A DNA stretch of 64,000 nt from Pedobacter metabolipauper (GCF_004362715.1 NZ_SNYC01000005.1:187781-251780), one strand, 5' to 3'. Shown: positions 8,753 through 18,770, counted from the first letter of the stretch. A program made the numbers and translations. Notes: generated by a model not told the origin, from the sequence alone.

Positions 8753-11700
8753 TTAAAATGGAGTGTATTTGAAGCCAACATTAGCCCATGCAGAGAAGTA
8801 TTTATGATCATTCGGGCGTCCGTCGCCATAATCAAGAATGGTCTGTGCATTGTTAATATTGCTGATCCCCATAAACAGGGTCACCTTTTTATTGATTTTT
8901 TGCGAAGCAGAAAAATCCAGCTGGATCCTTCCTTTTTCCATCAGGTCATTCGCCTGCTCTTCTGCAAGTTCACTGATAAAGGTTTCGTAGAAATTGACAG
9001 AGAAACGGCCGGAGAAACCATATTTCTCATAAGACAAAGATGCATTACCCACCTTAGGGCGCATAGAAGGCAAGCGTACCGTACGCTCGCTCACAATACC
9101 CGGAACTTTAAATTTCGACTGTATCTGGGTAAAGTTTCCATAGATCCCCAGTCCGTTTAAAAATCCCGGAAGGAAGGTCAGCTGCTGCTGCCATGCAATT
9201 TCATAACCATATACATGGGCATTGGCACCGTTTACAGTTTGAGTAACCTGGTACTGGTCAAATTCGCCGCCTTGCTGGGTATAAATGCTTTCATAGATGT
9301 AATCGTCAATGTTTTTATAGAATACACCACCAGAAATCAACCCTAAGGATTTCAGATAATGTTCAAAGAGAAAATCAAAATTGGTAGAAGTAGCCTGGTT
9401 CAGGTCTGGATTACCCTTTTTCATGCGCTTTCTCCTGGGCTCCACTTCCTGCCATGGCACCAGGTCATAATAACCCGGACGGGATAACGACCGCGTAACG
9501 GCTGCCCTCAGGTTTGTCTTTGAATCCAGCGCATACTTTAAGTTCAAACTCGGAAAGAATCCATCAAAAGTTGATTTCGTATCCACCTTATTGGTGCTTA
9601 AATATTTACCCTGGTTATCGAAATTAACAATATTTCCATTGTAATTAAAACCAGTTCTTTCATACCTTAAACCGGTAATGATATCCAATTTATCCAGGGT
9701 AAGCTTACCCATAACGTATCCTGCACCCATGGTTTCCGTTCCATTATAAGAATCAGGATCCGTATTCTGACGAATATAGGTTTCATCACTCTGGAACAGG
9801 CCAAGGTTCTGCTGATAGTATTCTTCCATCAGGTAACCATTAGCAATGGCACCGGAAAGATCGTATTTACCGTTAAAGTATTTCTTTCTGGAATAATCGG
9901 ACAAGAAATTAGCCATAGATACGTTCCCCGTCTTAAGGGTATACTGGAAGTAATCACGGGTGTGGTCGTCTTCTTTATACTTATAGCGCCCGCCAAATTT
10001 GAACATAAATTTATTCTTCTGGCTCAGGTTAAAAACACGCTGTACATTGAATGATCCCTGAAGGTCTTTATCATGCGCAATCTGGTGCCTGTTTACATAG
10101 CTTGAGGTCCTGAAATTATCCGGATTGTTCACATCACCACTTGTAAAATTAAACTGCGGGGCACGCGGATCAGAAATATCCAGTCCGGCAGTTAAACCAG
10201 AATAGGTAAAATAACCATCGTAATAGATTGGCTGATCGTAAAGGCCGCTAGCAAACGTAACATCCACATCCGCTTTCCAGTTATTCACATTTGTTTTTGC
10301 ACCCAGTGAGAAACTGATCAGATCACGGTGATAATCCCTCGGAGATCCGGCAGAACCGATGTTAACGCCGGTAACCTGGCTGGCATTTGTATAATCACCA
10401 ATGCTGTAGCTTTTTGTTCCGCGGGTTTGAAGCTCGTAAAATTTATTGTAAGCACTTCTAAAATAAAGCTGGCTCTTTTCAGTAGGGAAAAAGCTCAGTT
10501 CAGCCTGTAAGCCTAAATTTTCCCGATGCAGGTCTGTACCTTCCAGTTCCAGGTTAGAAAGCATCACTTTGTCCGCACCATCAATCTCATAGGTATCATA
10601 ATCCTTTTGAACACGGTCTTCACCTCTAAAGGTATTGCTGTAATTTGCACCAATCAGGTAAGCCCATTTATTATCACGCTTACCGTAATTAAATGATCCG
10701 TCAAAATTCTGCTTACCCAATAAGAAATTATTACCAAATGAACCCTTAACCTGGAATTGCTGATATCCGGCCTTAGGCGTTTTAGAAATGATGTTTACCG
10801 AACCTGAAGTACCATCAGCCTCCATGTCGGGTGTTAATGTTTTATTTACCTCAATCGCTTCAACAGTAGACGATAAGATTCCATTTAGATCAATATCACG
10901 GGAGTTGGTCTGTGTGGAAGGCAATCTGTTTCCATTCAGCGTAACAGAACCCATACTCTGGTCTAAACCCCTGATGATGATATTTCTTGGCAGTCCATAA
11001 CTATAATCCATTGCAATACCAGGAACACGCTGCATGGCTTCACCAACGGTAGCATCCGGAAAACGCTCAATCTGCTCTTCAGACAATACATATTTAATGT
11101 TGTCCGCATTACGCATATTGCTCAGTGCGATGGCTTCACCCCTTCTAATCCCGGTAATGCTGATGCCCTTCATGTCGTTACTTTGACTTTTAAGCTTCAG
11201 TTCAGTTCTCGCAGTTTCCCCATCTTCAACCTTCACTGTAAATTCAGAAGCGGTATAACCGATGTAACTTACCTGAAGTACCACATTACCCGCAGGAAGG
11301 TTATTGATCACAAAATAACCGTTCACATCAGTAAGGATCTTCTGATTGGTGCTTTTGATGATGATTGTTGCATAAGGGAGCGTTTGGTTACTTTCGTTGT
11401 CTTTAATATACCCAACAACAGAACCGGGTTTAGCCTTAACCTGTACGTTTAGATTTTTTTTAAGCACAACCACCATTCCATTTTCTATAAGGCTCAGGTT
11501 ATTTTTTAATAAAAATGGGTTCAATACCATCCTTGCCGTTTTAGACTTATCGTCCACTGAAATTAAAGAACCGATAGCCTCTTTATTGGTGTAAACGAAG
11601 TTAACCCCGGTTTTCTTCTCAATTTCTTTAAGGAAAGTAGTAAAGGGAACATGCTGTAAGCGGATGTCTATTTTCTGATCCAGACCGCTTTGCCCCTTAA

Positions 11701-11809
11701 CCGAAGATGCATGCACCAGGTTTAAGAAAAGAAGACTGGCTATACTGACTATTAGGCTTGTACGCATAATTATTTTCATAAGGCTGCCTGCCTCATTAAT
11801 TTTTTTCAT
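8753..11809 (-). CDS. TonB-dependent receptor with STN signalling domain
   Basis: 1018 residues. After a signal sequence (residues about 10-40, ending VKGQSG) comes an STN domain (about 45-105, IRLQHVPFTTFLKEIEKKTGVNF), the module that contacts FecR anti-sigma proteins. A CarboxypepD_reg-like beta-sandwich follows (about 130-205, GYIKDNESNQTLPYATIII). Then come the plug (EEQIERFPDATVGEAMQRVPG; IIIRGLDQSM) and a 22-strand-type barrel ending in aromatic F. It follows the sigma and FecR genes, so it is expected to both import and signal (cell-surface signalling). The downstream phosphatase gene hints at a phosphorylated or phosphate-releasing substrate; this is inference only. Confidence 0.92.
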   Translation of the reverse strand: MKKINEAGSLMKIIMRTSLIVSIASLLFLNLVHASSVKGQSGLDQKIDIRLQHVPFTTFLKEIEKKTGVNFVYTNKEAIGSLISVDDKSKTARMVLNPFLLKNNLSLIENGMVVVLKKNLNVQVKAKPGSVVGYIKDNESNQTLPYATIIIKSTNQKILTDVNGYFVINNLPAGNVVLQVSYIGYTASEFTVKVEDGETARTELKLKSQSNDMKGISITGIRRGEAIALSNMRNADNIKYVLSEEQIERFPDATVGEAMQRVPGIAMDYSYGLPRNIIIRGLDQSMGSVTLNGNRLPSTQTNSRDIDLNGILSSTVEAIEVNKTLTPDMEADGTSGSVNIISKTPKAGYQQFQVKGSFGNNFLLGKQNFDGSFNYGKRDNKWAYLIGANYSNTFRGEDRVQKDYDTYEIDGADKVMLSNLELEGTDLHRENLGLQAELSFFPTEKSQLYFRSAYNKFYELQTRGTKSYSIGDYTNASQVTGVNIGSAGSPRDYHRDLISFSLGAKTNVNNWKADVDVTFASGLYDQPIYYDGYFTYSGLTAGLDISDPRAPQFNFTSGDVNNPDNFRTSSYVNRHQIAHDKDLQGSFNVQRVFNLSQKNKFMFKFGGRYKYKEDDHTRDYFQYTLKTGNVSMANFLSDYSRKKYFNGKYDLSGAIANGYLMEEYYQQNLGLFQSDETYIRQNTDPDSYNGTETMGAGYVMGKLTLDKLDIITGLRYERTGFNYNGNIVNFDNQGKYLSTNKVDTKSTFDGFFPSLNLKYALDSKTNLRAAVTRSLSRPGYYDLVPWQEVEPRRKRMKKGNPDLNQATSTNFDFLFEHYLKSLGLISGGVFYKNIDDYIYESIYTQQGGEFDQYQVTQTVNGANAHVYGYEIAWQQQLTFLPGFLNGLGIYGNFTQIQSKFKVPGIVSERTVRLPSMRPKVGNASLSYEKYGFSGRFSVNFYETFISELAEEQANDLMEKGRIQLDFSASQKINKKVTLFMGISNINNAQTILDYGDGRPNDHKYFSAWANVGFKYTPF

Positions 11810-11847
11810 AAATTTGAGTTGTTTGAATTCCGTTTAAATAATTTGAA

Positions 11848-11920
11848 CATATAACCGCAGGTTCGTACCCTGCAGGTTAAGATTTAGAGCCGTTCCCCTT
11901 ACCCGGGAACGGTTTTTTTA
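11848..11920. repeat. Two hairpins between fecR-like and receptor genes
   Basis: The 117-base gap contains CCGTTCCC/GGGAACGG (11890-11897 with 11905-11912), followed on the plus strand by seven T. Beside it is an imperfect CCGCAGG/CCTGCAGG hairpin near 11853-11876. The T-tract orientation fits a plus-strand terminator, although the genes here run minus. On the minus strand the hairpins may act as an intercistronic attenuation or stability element that lets the receptor be expressed separately. Confidence 0.4.
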
Positions 11921-11926
11921 GTAGTA

Positions 11927-12937
11927 TTAGTTACATGCAGTTCCTCCTTTTAAAATAATAGTGTGATCAATTTGTTCTGACTGTATGTTCATAACTAACT
12001 GTAGGGTCTTTAATACTTCCTGAATGGGTTTATTTTGAAATCTGGCAGTCAGCATACAACCTTTGTAATTGGCTGAGCCCGTTTCAAACCGCACATCATA
12101 TTTTCTGGACAACGTTTTAAGCACTTCCTCCAAAGGCGTTTGGTCAAAGATCAGATCGCCGTTTATCCACGAATCCACATCCGGATCCGTAATGGTCGTT
12201 TTAAGAAAGCTTTTCTGATTGAGATCGTATCGCAGCTTATCCTCCGGCAAAAGAAATACAGCGGACTCATTTCCAGGAGCCGTTACCCCGACTTTACCAG
12301 AATTAACAGATACGGTAGCTGAGCTTTCATTTCTATAGGCCCTAACGCTAAAGCTTGTACCATAAACGGTAGTCACCAGGTCGCCGCTCTTCACCACAAA
12401 AGGGTGTGAAGGATCATGCTTTACCTCAAAATAAGCTTCACCGGTTAATTTAACAGATCTTGTTTTTTTACTGTTAAAATTCGTGGTAAAGGCCAGTTCA
12501 GTACCAGAGTTTAGCCATACTTTAGAGCTATCCGGCAAAACAATTTGAATCACCTTACCCACACCGGCCTTCTTAATTACCCATTCTTCCTTTTGATTGG
12601 CAGGTTTATTTGTATTCAGGAAATAGAACAGGCTAAACAGAAAAGCGCCAATCAGGCTGGCCGCAATCCCATACTTCCAAAAACTTAATTTTACGGGTTT
12701 AACTTCAACTGAGGATGCAACAAGGATATTTGCCTTAATCGCTTCAAATGAACCTTCATGCTGTTCAGGTTTAATCTTCGCACTAAGCTGCCATAAGAAT
12801 TTTGCTTCTTTATATTTTTGAACATGGTCCGGACTTTCTTTAAGCCATTCATCCAGGCATGCTTTTGTTAGTTCTGTTTCCGTTTCACTTAATCTTTTGA
12901 GAATACAGTTCCATATTTTATCTTCCATTTGCTTCAT
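11927..12937 (-). CDS. FecR family anti-sigma factor
   Basis: 336 residues with the usual FecR layout. A cytoplasmic N-terminal sigma-binding segment (1-85) contains LKEWL/LWQLSAK-like helices (LDEWLKESPDHVQKYKEAKFLWQL). One membrane helix follows (about 88-107, YGIAASLIGAFLFSLFYFL). Next is the FecR beta domain (about 125-220, VILPDSSKVWLNSGTELAF ... LTGEAYFEVKHDPSHPFVV) and a C-terminal DUF4974-type domain (FDQTPLEEVLKTLSRKYDV). It should hold the adjacent ECF sigma factor inactive until the STN domain of the receptor signals. It lies 54 bases after the sigma gene on the same strand. Confidence 0.93.
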   Translation of the reverse strand: MKQMEDKIWNCILKRLSETETELTKACLDEWLKESPDHVQKYKEAKFLWQLSAKIKPEQHEGSFEAIKANILVASSVEVKPVKLSFWKYGIAASLIGAFLFSLFYFLNTNKPANQKEEWVIKKAGVGKVIQIVLPDSSKVWLNSGTELAFTTNFNSKKTRSVKLTGEAYFEVKHDPSHPFVVKSGDLVTTVYGTSFSVRAYRNESSATVSVNSGKVGVTAPGNESAVFLLPEDKLRYDLNQKSFLKTTITDPDVDSWINGDLIFDQTPLEEVLKTLSRKYDVRFETGSANYKGCMLTARFQNKPIQEVLKTLQLVMNIQSEQIDHTIILKGGTACN

Positions 12938-12991
12938 CTGCTTTCACTATCAAAGACAGAAATAGCCGCATAAAATACGGGTTGGCACGAG

Positions 12992-13558
12992 TTAAACTTC
13001 TGTTAACTTTTCGTAAACTAATTGTCTGGCGTGTTCATGTATGAATTGCATACTTTTAGATAGATGATCTTCAACAGTTCTTACAGAGATTTGCAGGAGA
13101 TCTGCAATTTCCGCATAACTAAAGCCCTCAAACCGGTACATTTTAAAAACAAGCTTTCTTTTGATGGGCAGCTTTTCGATTACTTTCTGTAAAAACAAAA
13201 GCCGTTCAGATTCTTCATTCGTCATTTCAGCATCCAAAGAAAGATCGGAGATGACCACAAGTTCATCCTGATCAGCATAAGATATGGGGCTGTTTCGCTG
13301 CTGAACAAGGTAATTTATGGAAGCATTCTTAACAGAACGGAATAAATAGCCTTTCAGGTTATCCGGGTTCTTTTTATTAAACCAAAGGTGAACAAACAGA
13401 TCATTCACAATACTATTGGCAGCCTCAGGATCCTTCACATAATAAACTGCATAATTCTGAAGTATGCTTCCCCATCGTTGGTAGAGAATTTCAAATTGGG
13501 ACAAATCAGAATGATTTGCTTCAATTTCGGTGAAACCAGGATCTGCGTTCAAGTACAT
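12992..13558 (-). CDS. ECF-type RNA polymerase sigma factor
   Basis: 188 residues with region 2 (FEILYQRWGSILQNYAVYYV ... IVNDLFVHLWFNKKN ... LFRSVKNASINYL, about 20-95) and region 4 (LPIKRKLVFKMYRFEGFSYAEIADLLQISVRTVEDHL, about 125-170). This is the Bacteroidota-type ECF family usually paired with FecR and an STN TonB receptor, as here. It is expected to direct transcription of the receptor/phosphatase genes downstream once released from FecR. Start ATG 13558 gives the usual family length. Confidence in the family is high; the inducing ligand is unknown. Confidence 0.93.
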   Translation of the reverse strand: MYLNADPGFTEIEANHSDLSQFEILYQRWGSILQNYAVYYVKDPEAANSIVNDLFVHLWFNKKNPDNLKGYLFRSVKNASINYLVQQRNSPISYADQDELVVISDLSLDAEMTNEESERLLFLQKVIEKLPIKRKLVFKMYRFEGFSYAEIADLLQISVRTVEDHLSKSMQFIHEHARQLVYEKLTEV

Positions 13559-13883
13559 GATATTGACAACAAAGATTGCTAAAGCATATAAATATTATAT
13601 TAATTCATCATTATCTTTGGCTTAGGCGACCATAATCAACGCCATTAAGCATTAATAAAACAAACCTTAAACAGGCTGAAAGCTGCACCTTGTACAACTT
13701 AAAAGGATCAGGATGGTCATTAAGGATTTCAAAGTTGTTCGTATCAGATAAAATCATCTGTAACATTTTAACCATTTCAACTTAAGTCAGGACACTACAG
13801 GTTGCGTTTCCTCTTTATCTTAAGTATTATTGTTGGGTCTGATTGTGCCAAACGGCACATCCATCAAGATTATTCAACCACAA
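13559..13883. promoter_or_regulatory. Divergent intergenic region, sigma factor / rhamnosidase
   Basis: This 325-base gap separates the minus-strand ECF sigma gene from the plus-strand rhamnosidase. A TATCTTTG element at 13612-13619 (plus strand) matches the Bacteroidota -7 consensus TAnnTTTG, but lies about 265 bases before the rhamnosidase start, implying a long leader if used. No riboswitch, tRNA or repeat was recognised. Confidence 0.35.
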
Positions 13884-16800
13884 ATGTTAAAAAGAACCTA
13901 TACCTTATTCATTGCCATCAGTTTACTTACCGCTTGCATGAGTAAACAAAAAACAGTCAAAGATCAACCAAATGCTGCGGGTTCAGACCTTGAAAAAGGT
14001 TTTATAAATCCTGCACAAACACAAACCAGCATTTATTGGTACTGGATGTCTGATAACATCTCCAGGTCAGGAGTAGTAAAAGACCTTCATGCGATGAAAG
14101 AGGCAGGAATAAACCGGGCCTTTATTGGTAATATAGGTTATGATTCTACACCCTATGGAAAAGTAAAACTATTTTCTGATGAATGGTGGGACATTATGCA
14201 TACGGCATTAAAGACTGCTACAGAACTAAATATAGAAATTGGGATCTTTAACGGCCCGGGATGGAGCCAGTCTGGCGGTCCATGGATCAAGCCGGCACAG
14301 TCCATGCGCTACCTTACGGCTGCCAAAACCAATGTAACCGGACCAAAAAAGATCAGCCTGACGTTAAAAAAACCGGATGGGGATTTTCAGGACGTTAAGG
14401 TAATCGCATTCAAAACACCAAAAAATTACGGAACCACCCTGCTGGCCTCAAAACCGAAGATCAGTACTTCAATCCCGGTAAATAATATAGAGAACCTGAT
14501 TGATGGAAAAATGGATACGGAAGTTGCTATGACTACCCCGGAAGCCTTATCTATAGACTTTGAAACTGCCGAAGTATTTACAGCCAGAAGTGTAGTTGTT
14601 TATCCGGCACACCGTCCAATACGCGGTCAGGTAGACATCCAGGTTAAAGAAAACGGAACCTATAAGACCATCAGGAGTTTTGAGATCAACCGGACCAATG
14701 CCGAACTTAATGTCGGCTTTACACCCTATGGACCAATTGCCATTTCTATTCCTGCAACATCAGCTAAAACATTCCGCCTGGTATTCAATAAATCATTTAA
14801 CCGCTTTAGTCTAAAGGAAATACAAATATCTGCTGCACCGGTAGTAGGAAATTATATAGAAAAAACACTGGCAAAGATGTTTCAAACCCCATTGCCTTAC
14901 TGGAACGAATACCAATGGCCGGACCAGCCGGTTGTTGATGATCAGAAACTGGTGATAGATCCGCAACAGGTAATGGACATATCGGCGTACATGGATGCAT
15001 CCGGAACCTTAAACTGGACCATTCCTGCCGGCGACTGGACCATTATGCGTACCGGAATGCTGCCAACAGGGGTAAAGAACGGACCGGCATCACCTGAAGG
15101 AACAGGCTATGAGGTAGATAAAATGAGCAAGGAGCACATAGAAAGTCATTTCAATGCTTTTATGGGTGATTTGATTAAACGAATCCCTGCAGAAGACCGT
15201 AAAACCTGGAAAGTAGTGGTGCAGGACAGCTATGAAACCGGCGGTCAAAACTGGACAGACGGCATGGTCAGCAAGTTTAAAACCAATTATGGCTACGATC
15301 CCCTCCCGTTCCTGCCCGCAATTATGGGTGAGGTAGTAGGCAGTCAGGAGCAGTCAGACCGGTTCTTGTGGGACTTAAGACGCTTCGTTGCAGACCGCGT
15401 GGCCTATGACTATGTAGGCGGATTAAGGGATGTAAGTCATAAACATGGCTTAACCACCTGGCTTGAAAATTACGGACACTGGGGCTTTCCCGGAGAATTT
15501 TTACAATATGGCGGACAATCCGACGAAATAGGTGGTGAATTTTGGAGCGAAGGTGAGCTTGGAAACATTGAAAACCGCGCAGCATCATCTGCAGCGCACA
15601 TTTACGGCAAGACAAAGGTGTCTGCAGAGTCATTTACGGCTGGCGACAGGCCTTACGTTCGCTATCCATACATGATGAAACAAAGGGGCGACCGCTTCTT
15701 TACAGAAGGTATAAACAGCACCCTGCTCCACGTCATGATCCAGCAGCCTACAGATGATAAGGTTCCAGGTATTAATGCCAATTTCGGCAACGAGTTTAAC
15801 CGCCACAATACCTGGTACAGTTACCTCGGTCTTTTTACAGATTACCTTAAGCGCTGTAACTTCATGCTTCAGCAGGGCAAATACGTGGCGGATGTGGCTT
15901 ATTTTATTGGAGAAGATGCACCAAAAATGACCGGTGTAACCGACCCGGCCCTTCCGGCAGGATATTCTTTTGATTACATCAATGCCGAAGTCATCCATAA
16001 CCGTGTTAAAGTACAGGATGGCAAGCTCGTATTGCCTGATGGCATGTCTTACCGTTTGCTGGTACTGCCAAAATTAAAAACCATACGGCCAGAGCTGTTA
16101 GAAAAAATAAAGGACCTGGTAAAACAAGGTGCAAATATCCTGGGTCCTGCTCCGGAGCGTTCTCCAAGCCTGGAGAACTTTCCAGCAGCAGATGTTAAAG
16201 TGAAAAACCTGGCTTCAGAACTTTGGGCCGGTGTGAATGGTACAACCGTAAAATCTGCAAGGTTCGGTAAAGGCCTCGTCATGTCTGGTATGGATATGCA
16301 AACCGCATTGAATGAATTGTCAGTTGTACCAGATTTCAGCTTAAAAACGAAAGAACCTGTACTTTACATTCACCGTACTGCTCCGGGGGCTGAGATCTAT
16401 TTCATCAGCAACCAAAGCGACAAGCAAATCAACATTAATCCGGAATTCAGATTAGCAGAAAAACAGCCTGAACTATGGGATCCGGTAACCGGCAGATTCA
16501 GAACGCTGCCCCAGTTTACAGCAACAGGCAAGGCGACCGCCGTTCCGCTAAAGCTGGAACCTCTGCAAAGTGTATTCGTTGTATTCAGAAAAGACGCAGC
16601 AAGCGTAGCTCCCGCTGCAGTCAACTTCCCGGAAGATAAATTGCTGAATGAGATTAAAAGCCCATGGCTCGTTACATTCGATCCAAAAATGAGAGGCCCG
16701 GAACAACCGGTAACTTTTGATAAACTGGTAGACTGGAGCCAGCGTCCGGAAGAATCCATTAAATACTATTCCGGAACTGCAGTCTATAAGAATACCTTTA

Positions 16801-17129
16801 AAGGCATACTTCCGAAGGCCAATGAAAGAATCTATTTAAACCTTACCGATGTAAAGGTAATGGCCAAAATAAAGATCAATGGTAAAGATGTGGGCGGTGT
16901 GTGGACTGCTCCCTGGAATGCAGACATAACAGATGCGATTAAAAACGGAGAGAATACAATAGAGATCTCTGTGGTCAACACTTGGGTTAACCGGTTAATC
17001 GGAGACAGCAAACTCCCGGAAGCAGAACGAAGGACCTGGTCAAATAACAATCCATACCGGCCAGACAGCAGGCTTGCCCCCTCTGGTTTAACAGGTCCGG
17101 TTACGATCACCACTAAAACATATAACTAA
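13884..17129 (+). CDS. GH106-type alpha-L-rhamnosidase lipoprotein
   Basis: The ATG at 13884 gives a clean lipoprotein signal (MLKRTYTLFIAISLLTAC, lipobox LTAC); an in-frame start 54 bases earlier would add a non-signal extension. The mature protein is about 1060 residues, usual for family GH106. It opens with the typical FINPAQTQTSIYWYWMSDNISRSG-like block, and the catalytic TIM-barrel region carries HAMKEAGINRAFIGN, WWDIMHTALKTATELNIEIG and GPGWSQSGGPW. The C-terminal part is a beta-sandwich, possibly carbohydrate-binding (VYKNTFKGIL ... VKVMAKIKINGKDVGGVWTAPW). GH106 enzymes cleave terminal alpha-L-rhamnose from plant pectins or glycoconjugates. It stands alone, with no SusCD neighbours. 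Family-level confidence only; the linkage is not predictable. Confidence 0.85.
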   Translation: MLKRTYTLFIAISLLTACMSKQKTVKDQPNAAGSDLEKGFINPAQTQTSIYWYWMSDNISRSGVVKDLHAMKEAGINRAFIGNIGYDSTPYGKVKLFSDEWWDIMHTALKTATELNIEIGIFNGPGWSQSGGPWIKPAQSMRYLTAAKTNVTGPKKISLTLKKPDGDFQDVKVIAFKTPKNYGTTLLASKPKISTSIPVNNIENLIDGKMDTEVAMTTPEALSIDFETAEVFTARSVVVYPAHRPIRGQVDIQVKENGTYKTIRSFEINRTNAELNVGFTPYGPIAISIPATSAKTFRLVFNKSFNRFSLKEIQISAAPVVGNYIEKTLAKMFQTPLPYWNEYQWPDQPVVDDQKLVIDPQQVMDISAYMDASGTLNWTIPAGDWTIMRTGMLPTGVKNGPASPEGTGYEVDKMSKEHIESHFNAFMGDLIKRIPAEDRKTWKVVVQDSYETGGQNWTDGMVSKFKTNYGYDPLPFLPAIMGEVVGSQEQSDRFLWDLRRFVADRVAYDYVGGLRDVSHKHGLTTWLENYGHWGFPGEFLQYGGQSDEIGGEFWSEGELGNIENRAASSAAHIYGKTKVSAESFTAGDRPYVRYPYMMKQRGDRFFTEGINSTLLHVMIQQPTDDKVPGINANFGNEFNRHNTWYSYLGLFTDYLKRCNFMLQQGKYVADVAYFIGEDAPKMTGVTDPALPAGYSFDYINAEVIHNRVKVQDGKLVLPDGMSYRLLVLPKLKTIRPELLEKIKDLVKQGANILGPAPERSPSLENFPAADVKVKNLASELWAGVNGTTVKSARFGKGLVMSGMDMQTALNELSVVPDFSLKTKEPVLYIHRTAPGAEIYFISNQSDKQININPEFRLAEKQPELWDPVTGRFRTLPQFTATGKATAVPLKLEPLQSVFVVFRKDAASVAPAAVNFPEDKLLNEIKSPWLVTFDPKMRGPEQPVTFDKLVDWSQRPEESIKYYSGTAVYKNTFKGILPKANERIYLNLTDVKVMAKIKINGKDVGGVWTAPWNADITDAIKNGENTIEISVVNTWVNRLIGDSKLPEAERRTWSNNNPYRPDSRLAPSGLTGPVTITTKTYN

Positions 17130-17267
17130 TCCTTACTTAATTAAATGCAGATCTGATTTCTGTTTCAATAAGTATTGATCTTTAGCTTTTATTAACTTTC
17201 TATTAACTAAAAGGCTGTACTAAGAATCAATTAATTATCTTCGCGCTCTTTATTTTAACAAAAAGAT

Positions 17268-17849
17268 ATGAAACTCGAAGAACAACTGATTCAGAGAAGC
17301 GGGAATAAGTGTGAATTGTGCCAGTCTGAAGAAGCGCTAACTGTATATGAAGTACCGCCTCAATCTGTCAGTACGGACGAAAACACCATTTTAATTTGTG
17401 AAACCTGTTTATCACAAATTGAAAAAAGGACAGAAATGAACAGCAACCACTGGCGCTGCCTATCATCCTGCATGTGGAGCGAAATACCTGGCGTACAAGT
17501 TATTTCCTGGAGAATGTTAAACCGTTTGAATAATGAAAACTGGGCATCTGACAATCTCGACATGATGTACATAGACGATGAGCGTTTGGCCTGGGCAAAA
17601 GCAGGCGCAGACGACGAAAGTGATGCCGCAGCTGAATTCCATAAAGATGCCAATGGCAACCTGCTTCAAACCGGTGATTCTGTGGTGCTGACAAAAACAT
17701 TAGACGTCAAAGGATCTTCATTAAGTGCTAAATTAGGAACGGTGGTAAAGAACATCCGACTGGTAGAAGACAATACCGATCAGATTGAAGGCAGAATTGA
17801 AGGCCAGGTCATTGTAATCCTCACAAAATACGTAAGAAGACAAGGTTAA
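17268..17849 (+). CDS. PhnA/YjdM family zinc-ribbon protein
   Basis: 193 residues. The N-terminal zinc ribbon has CELCQ and CETC pairs (Cys15, Cys18 and a second pair near residues 44-47). The C-terminal PhnA domain (about 125-193) has DANGNLLQTGDSVVLTKTLDVKGSS and the ending IEGQVIVILTKYVRR. The family is historically named for the E. coli phosphonate locus but is not required for phosphonate use; its role is not firmly known. The Bacteroidota form has a longer middle segment (HWRCLSSCMWSEIPGVQVISW). A TATCTTCG element at 17237-17244 is a plausible promoter -7 box. Monocistronic. Confidence 0.85.
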   Translation: MKLEEQLIQRSGNKCELCQSEEALTVYEVPPQSVSTDENTILICETCLSQIEKRTEMNSNHWRCLSSCMWSEIPGVQVISWRMLNRLNNENWASDNLDMMYIDDERLAWAKAGADDESDAAAEFHKDANGNLLQTGDSVVLTKTLDVKGSSLSAKLGTVVKNIRLVEDNTDQIEGRIEGQVIVILTKYVRRQG

Positions 17850-17975
17850 TACCAAAAAAATAAGATTAATATCCAAACCGGGATCAATAAATAACTGATA
17901 CATTATATTGATAATGTTACGATTAAGTAATGTGTTTTATTTCATAAATTGGGCTACACACAAATAAAACCAGTT

Positions 17976-18719
17976 ATGAAAACAAAAACACTTTTAGTCG
18001 TACTCGTCATGTACGGACTGTGCGCCAGTGCACAGGAATCTCCAGAGAAAAGGATTCGCTTCGGACTTAAAGCCGGCGTTAACGGCTCACTGTTTACCAA
18101 AGCCGTTGATCCATTTGATGACTTTGACCGGAGAGGGCTTTCCTATTTCCGGCGATTCTTCAGGGCATCAGGGTTTGGGGGTGTTACCTTAGATGCTGAA
18201 CTTTCACCACGCATCAGCATCGGTGCCGAAGGACTCTTTACTTCCAAAGGTATGGCCTACCGGGAGCAAAATGATGCCGTGATCATTATTGATTCAGATG
18301 GACAGGAACAACAGGCCTATAACTATTACAATTTCAATGTCGATTATCTTGAATTACCATTAACGATAAACTATAATTTCAGCCAAACTTCCAACTTGTT
18401 TTTAACCACCTATGCCGGTTTCGCACCCGCTATTAATATAGCCGCTAAAACAAAGTTAAGATATGAGGGTGATGTGAATGGCGATGGCAGAAAAACAAGA
18501 AGTGTAAAGGACAAATTAGACCATGTAAACCACTTTAACAACAGCCTGATTGCGGGATTAAAAGTGGGCGACAGTGTTGCGGATAAGCCCGCCATCTTTT
18601 TAGACTTTAGGACAAGCTATCTGCTAAATCCTGTTTTTAACCGCTCCAGATCTGATAATGGAAATAATCTGGATACACATATGCTCAGCTTTTCATTGGG
18701 CTTTGGCGTTAAGTTTTAA
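17976..18719 (+). CDS. PorT-family outer-membrane beta-barrel protein
   Basis: The ATG at 17976 gives a clean signal peptide (MKTKTLLVVLVMYGLCASAQ). The remaining roughly 225 residues alternate polar and hydrophobic strands typical of eight-stranded PorT/OmpW-like barrels: RFGLKAGVNGSLF, GFGGVTLDAELSPRISIGAEG, LELPLTINYNF and a terminal LSFSLGFGVKF ending in aromatic residues. A sequence similar to a calcium-binding loop (EGDVNGDGRKT) sits in a predicted surface loop. The role is likely structural or adhesive; no substrate can be assigned. It is a single gene followed by a strong terminator. Confidence 0.8.
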   Translation: MKTKTLLVVLVMYGLCASAQESPEKRIRFGLKAGVNGSLFTKAVDPFDDFDRRGLSYFRRFFRASGFGGVTLDAELSPRISIGAEGLFTSKGMAYREQNDAVIIIDSDGQEQQAYNYYNFNVDYLELPLTINYNFSQTSNLFLTTYAGFAPAINIAAKTKLRYEGDVNGDGRKTRSVKDKLDHVNHFNNSLIAGLKVGDSVADKPAIFLDFRTSYLLNPVFNRSRSDNGNNLDTHMLSFSLGFGVKF

Positions 18720-18726
18720 AATATAA

Positions 18727-18770
18727 AAACCCAGCCGGTTTAACAGGTAAACCTTAAGCCGGCTGGGTTT
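18727..18770 (+). terminator. Rho-independent terminator after the barrel gene
   Basis: AAACCCAGCCGG (18727-18738) pairs perfectly with CCGGCTGGGTTT (18759-18770), and T-rich sequence follows. A smaller GGTTTA/TAAACC hairpin fits in the loop. Confidence 0.85.

Noticed and set aside
15322..15998. Two long minus-strand ORFs inside the GH106 gene
   Set aside because: They are antisense shadows of a clear 1081-residue rhamnosidase and have no family features.
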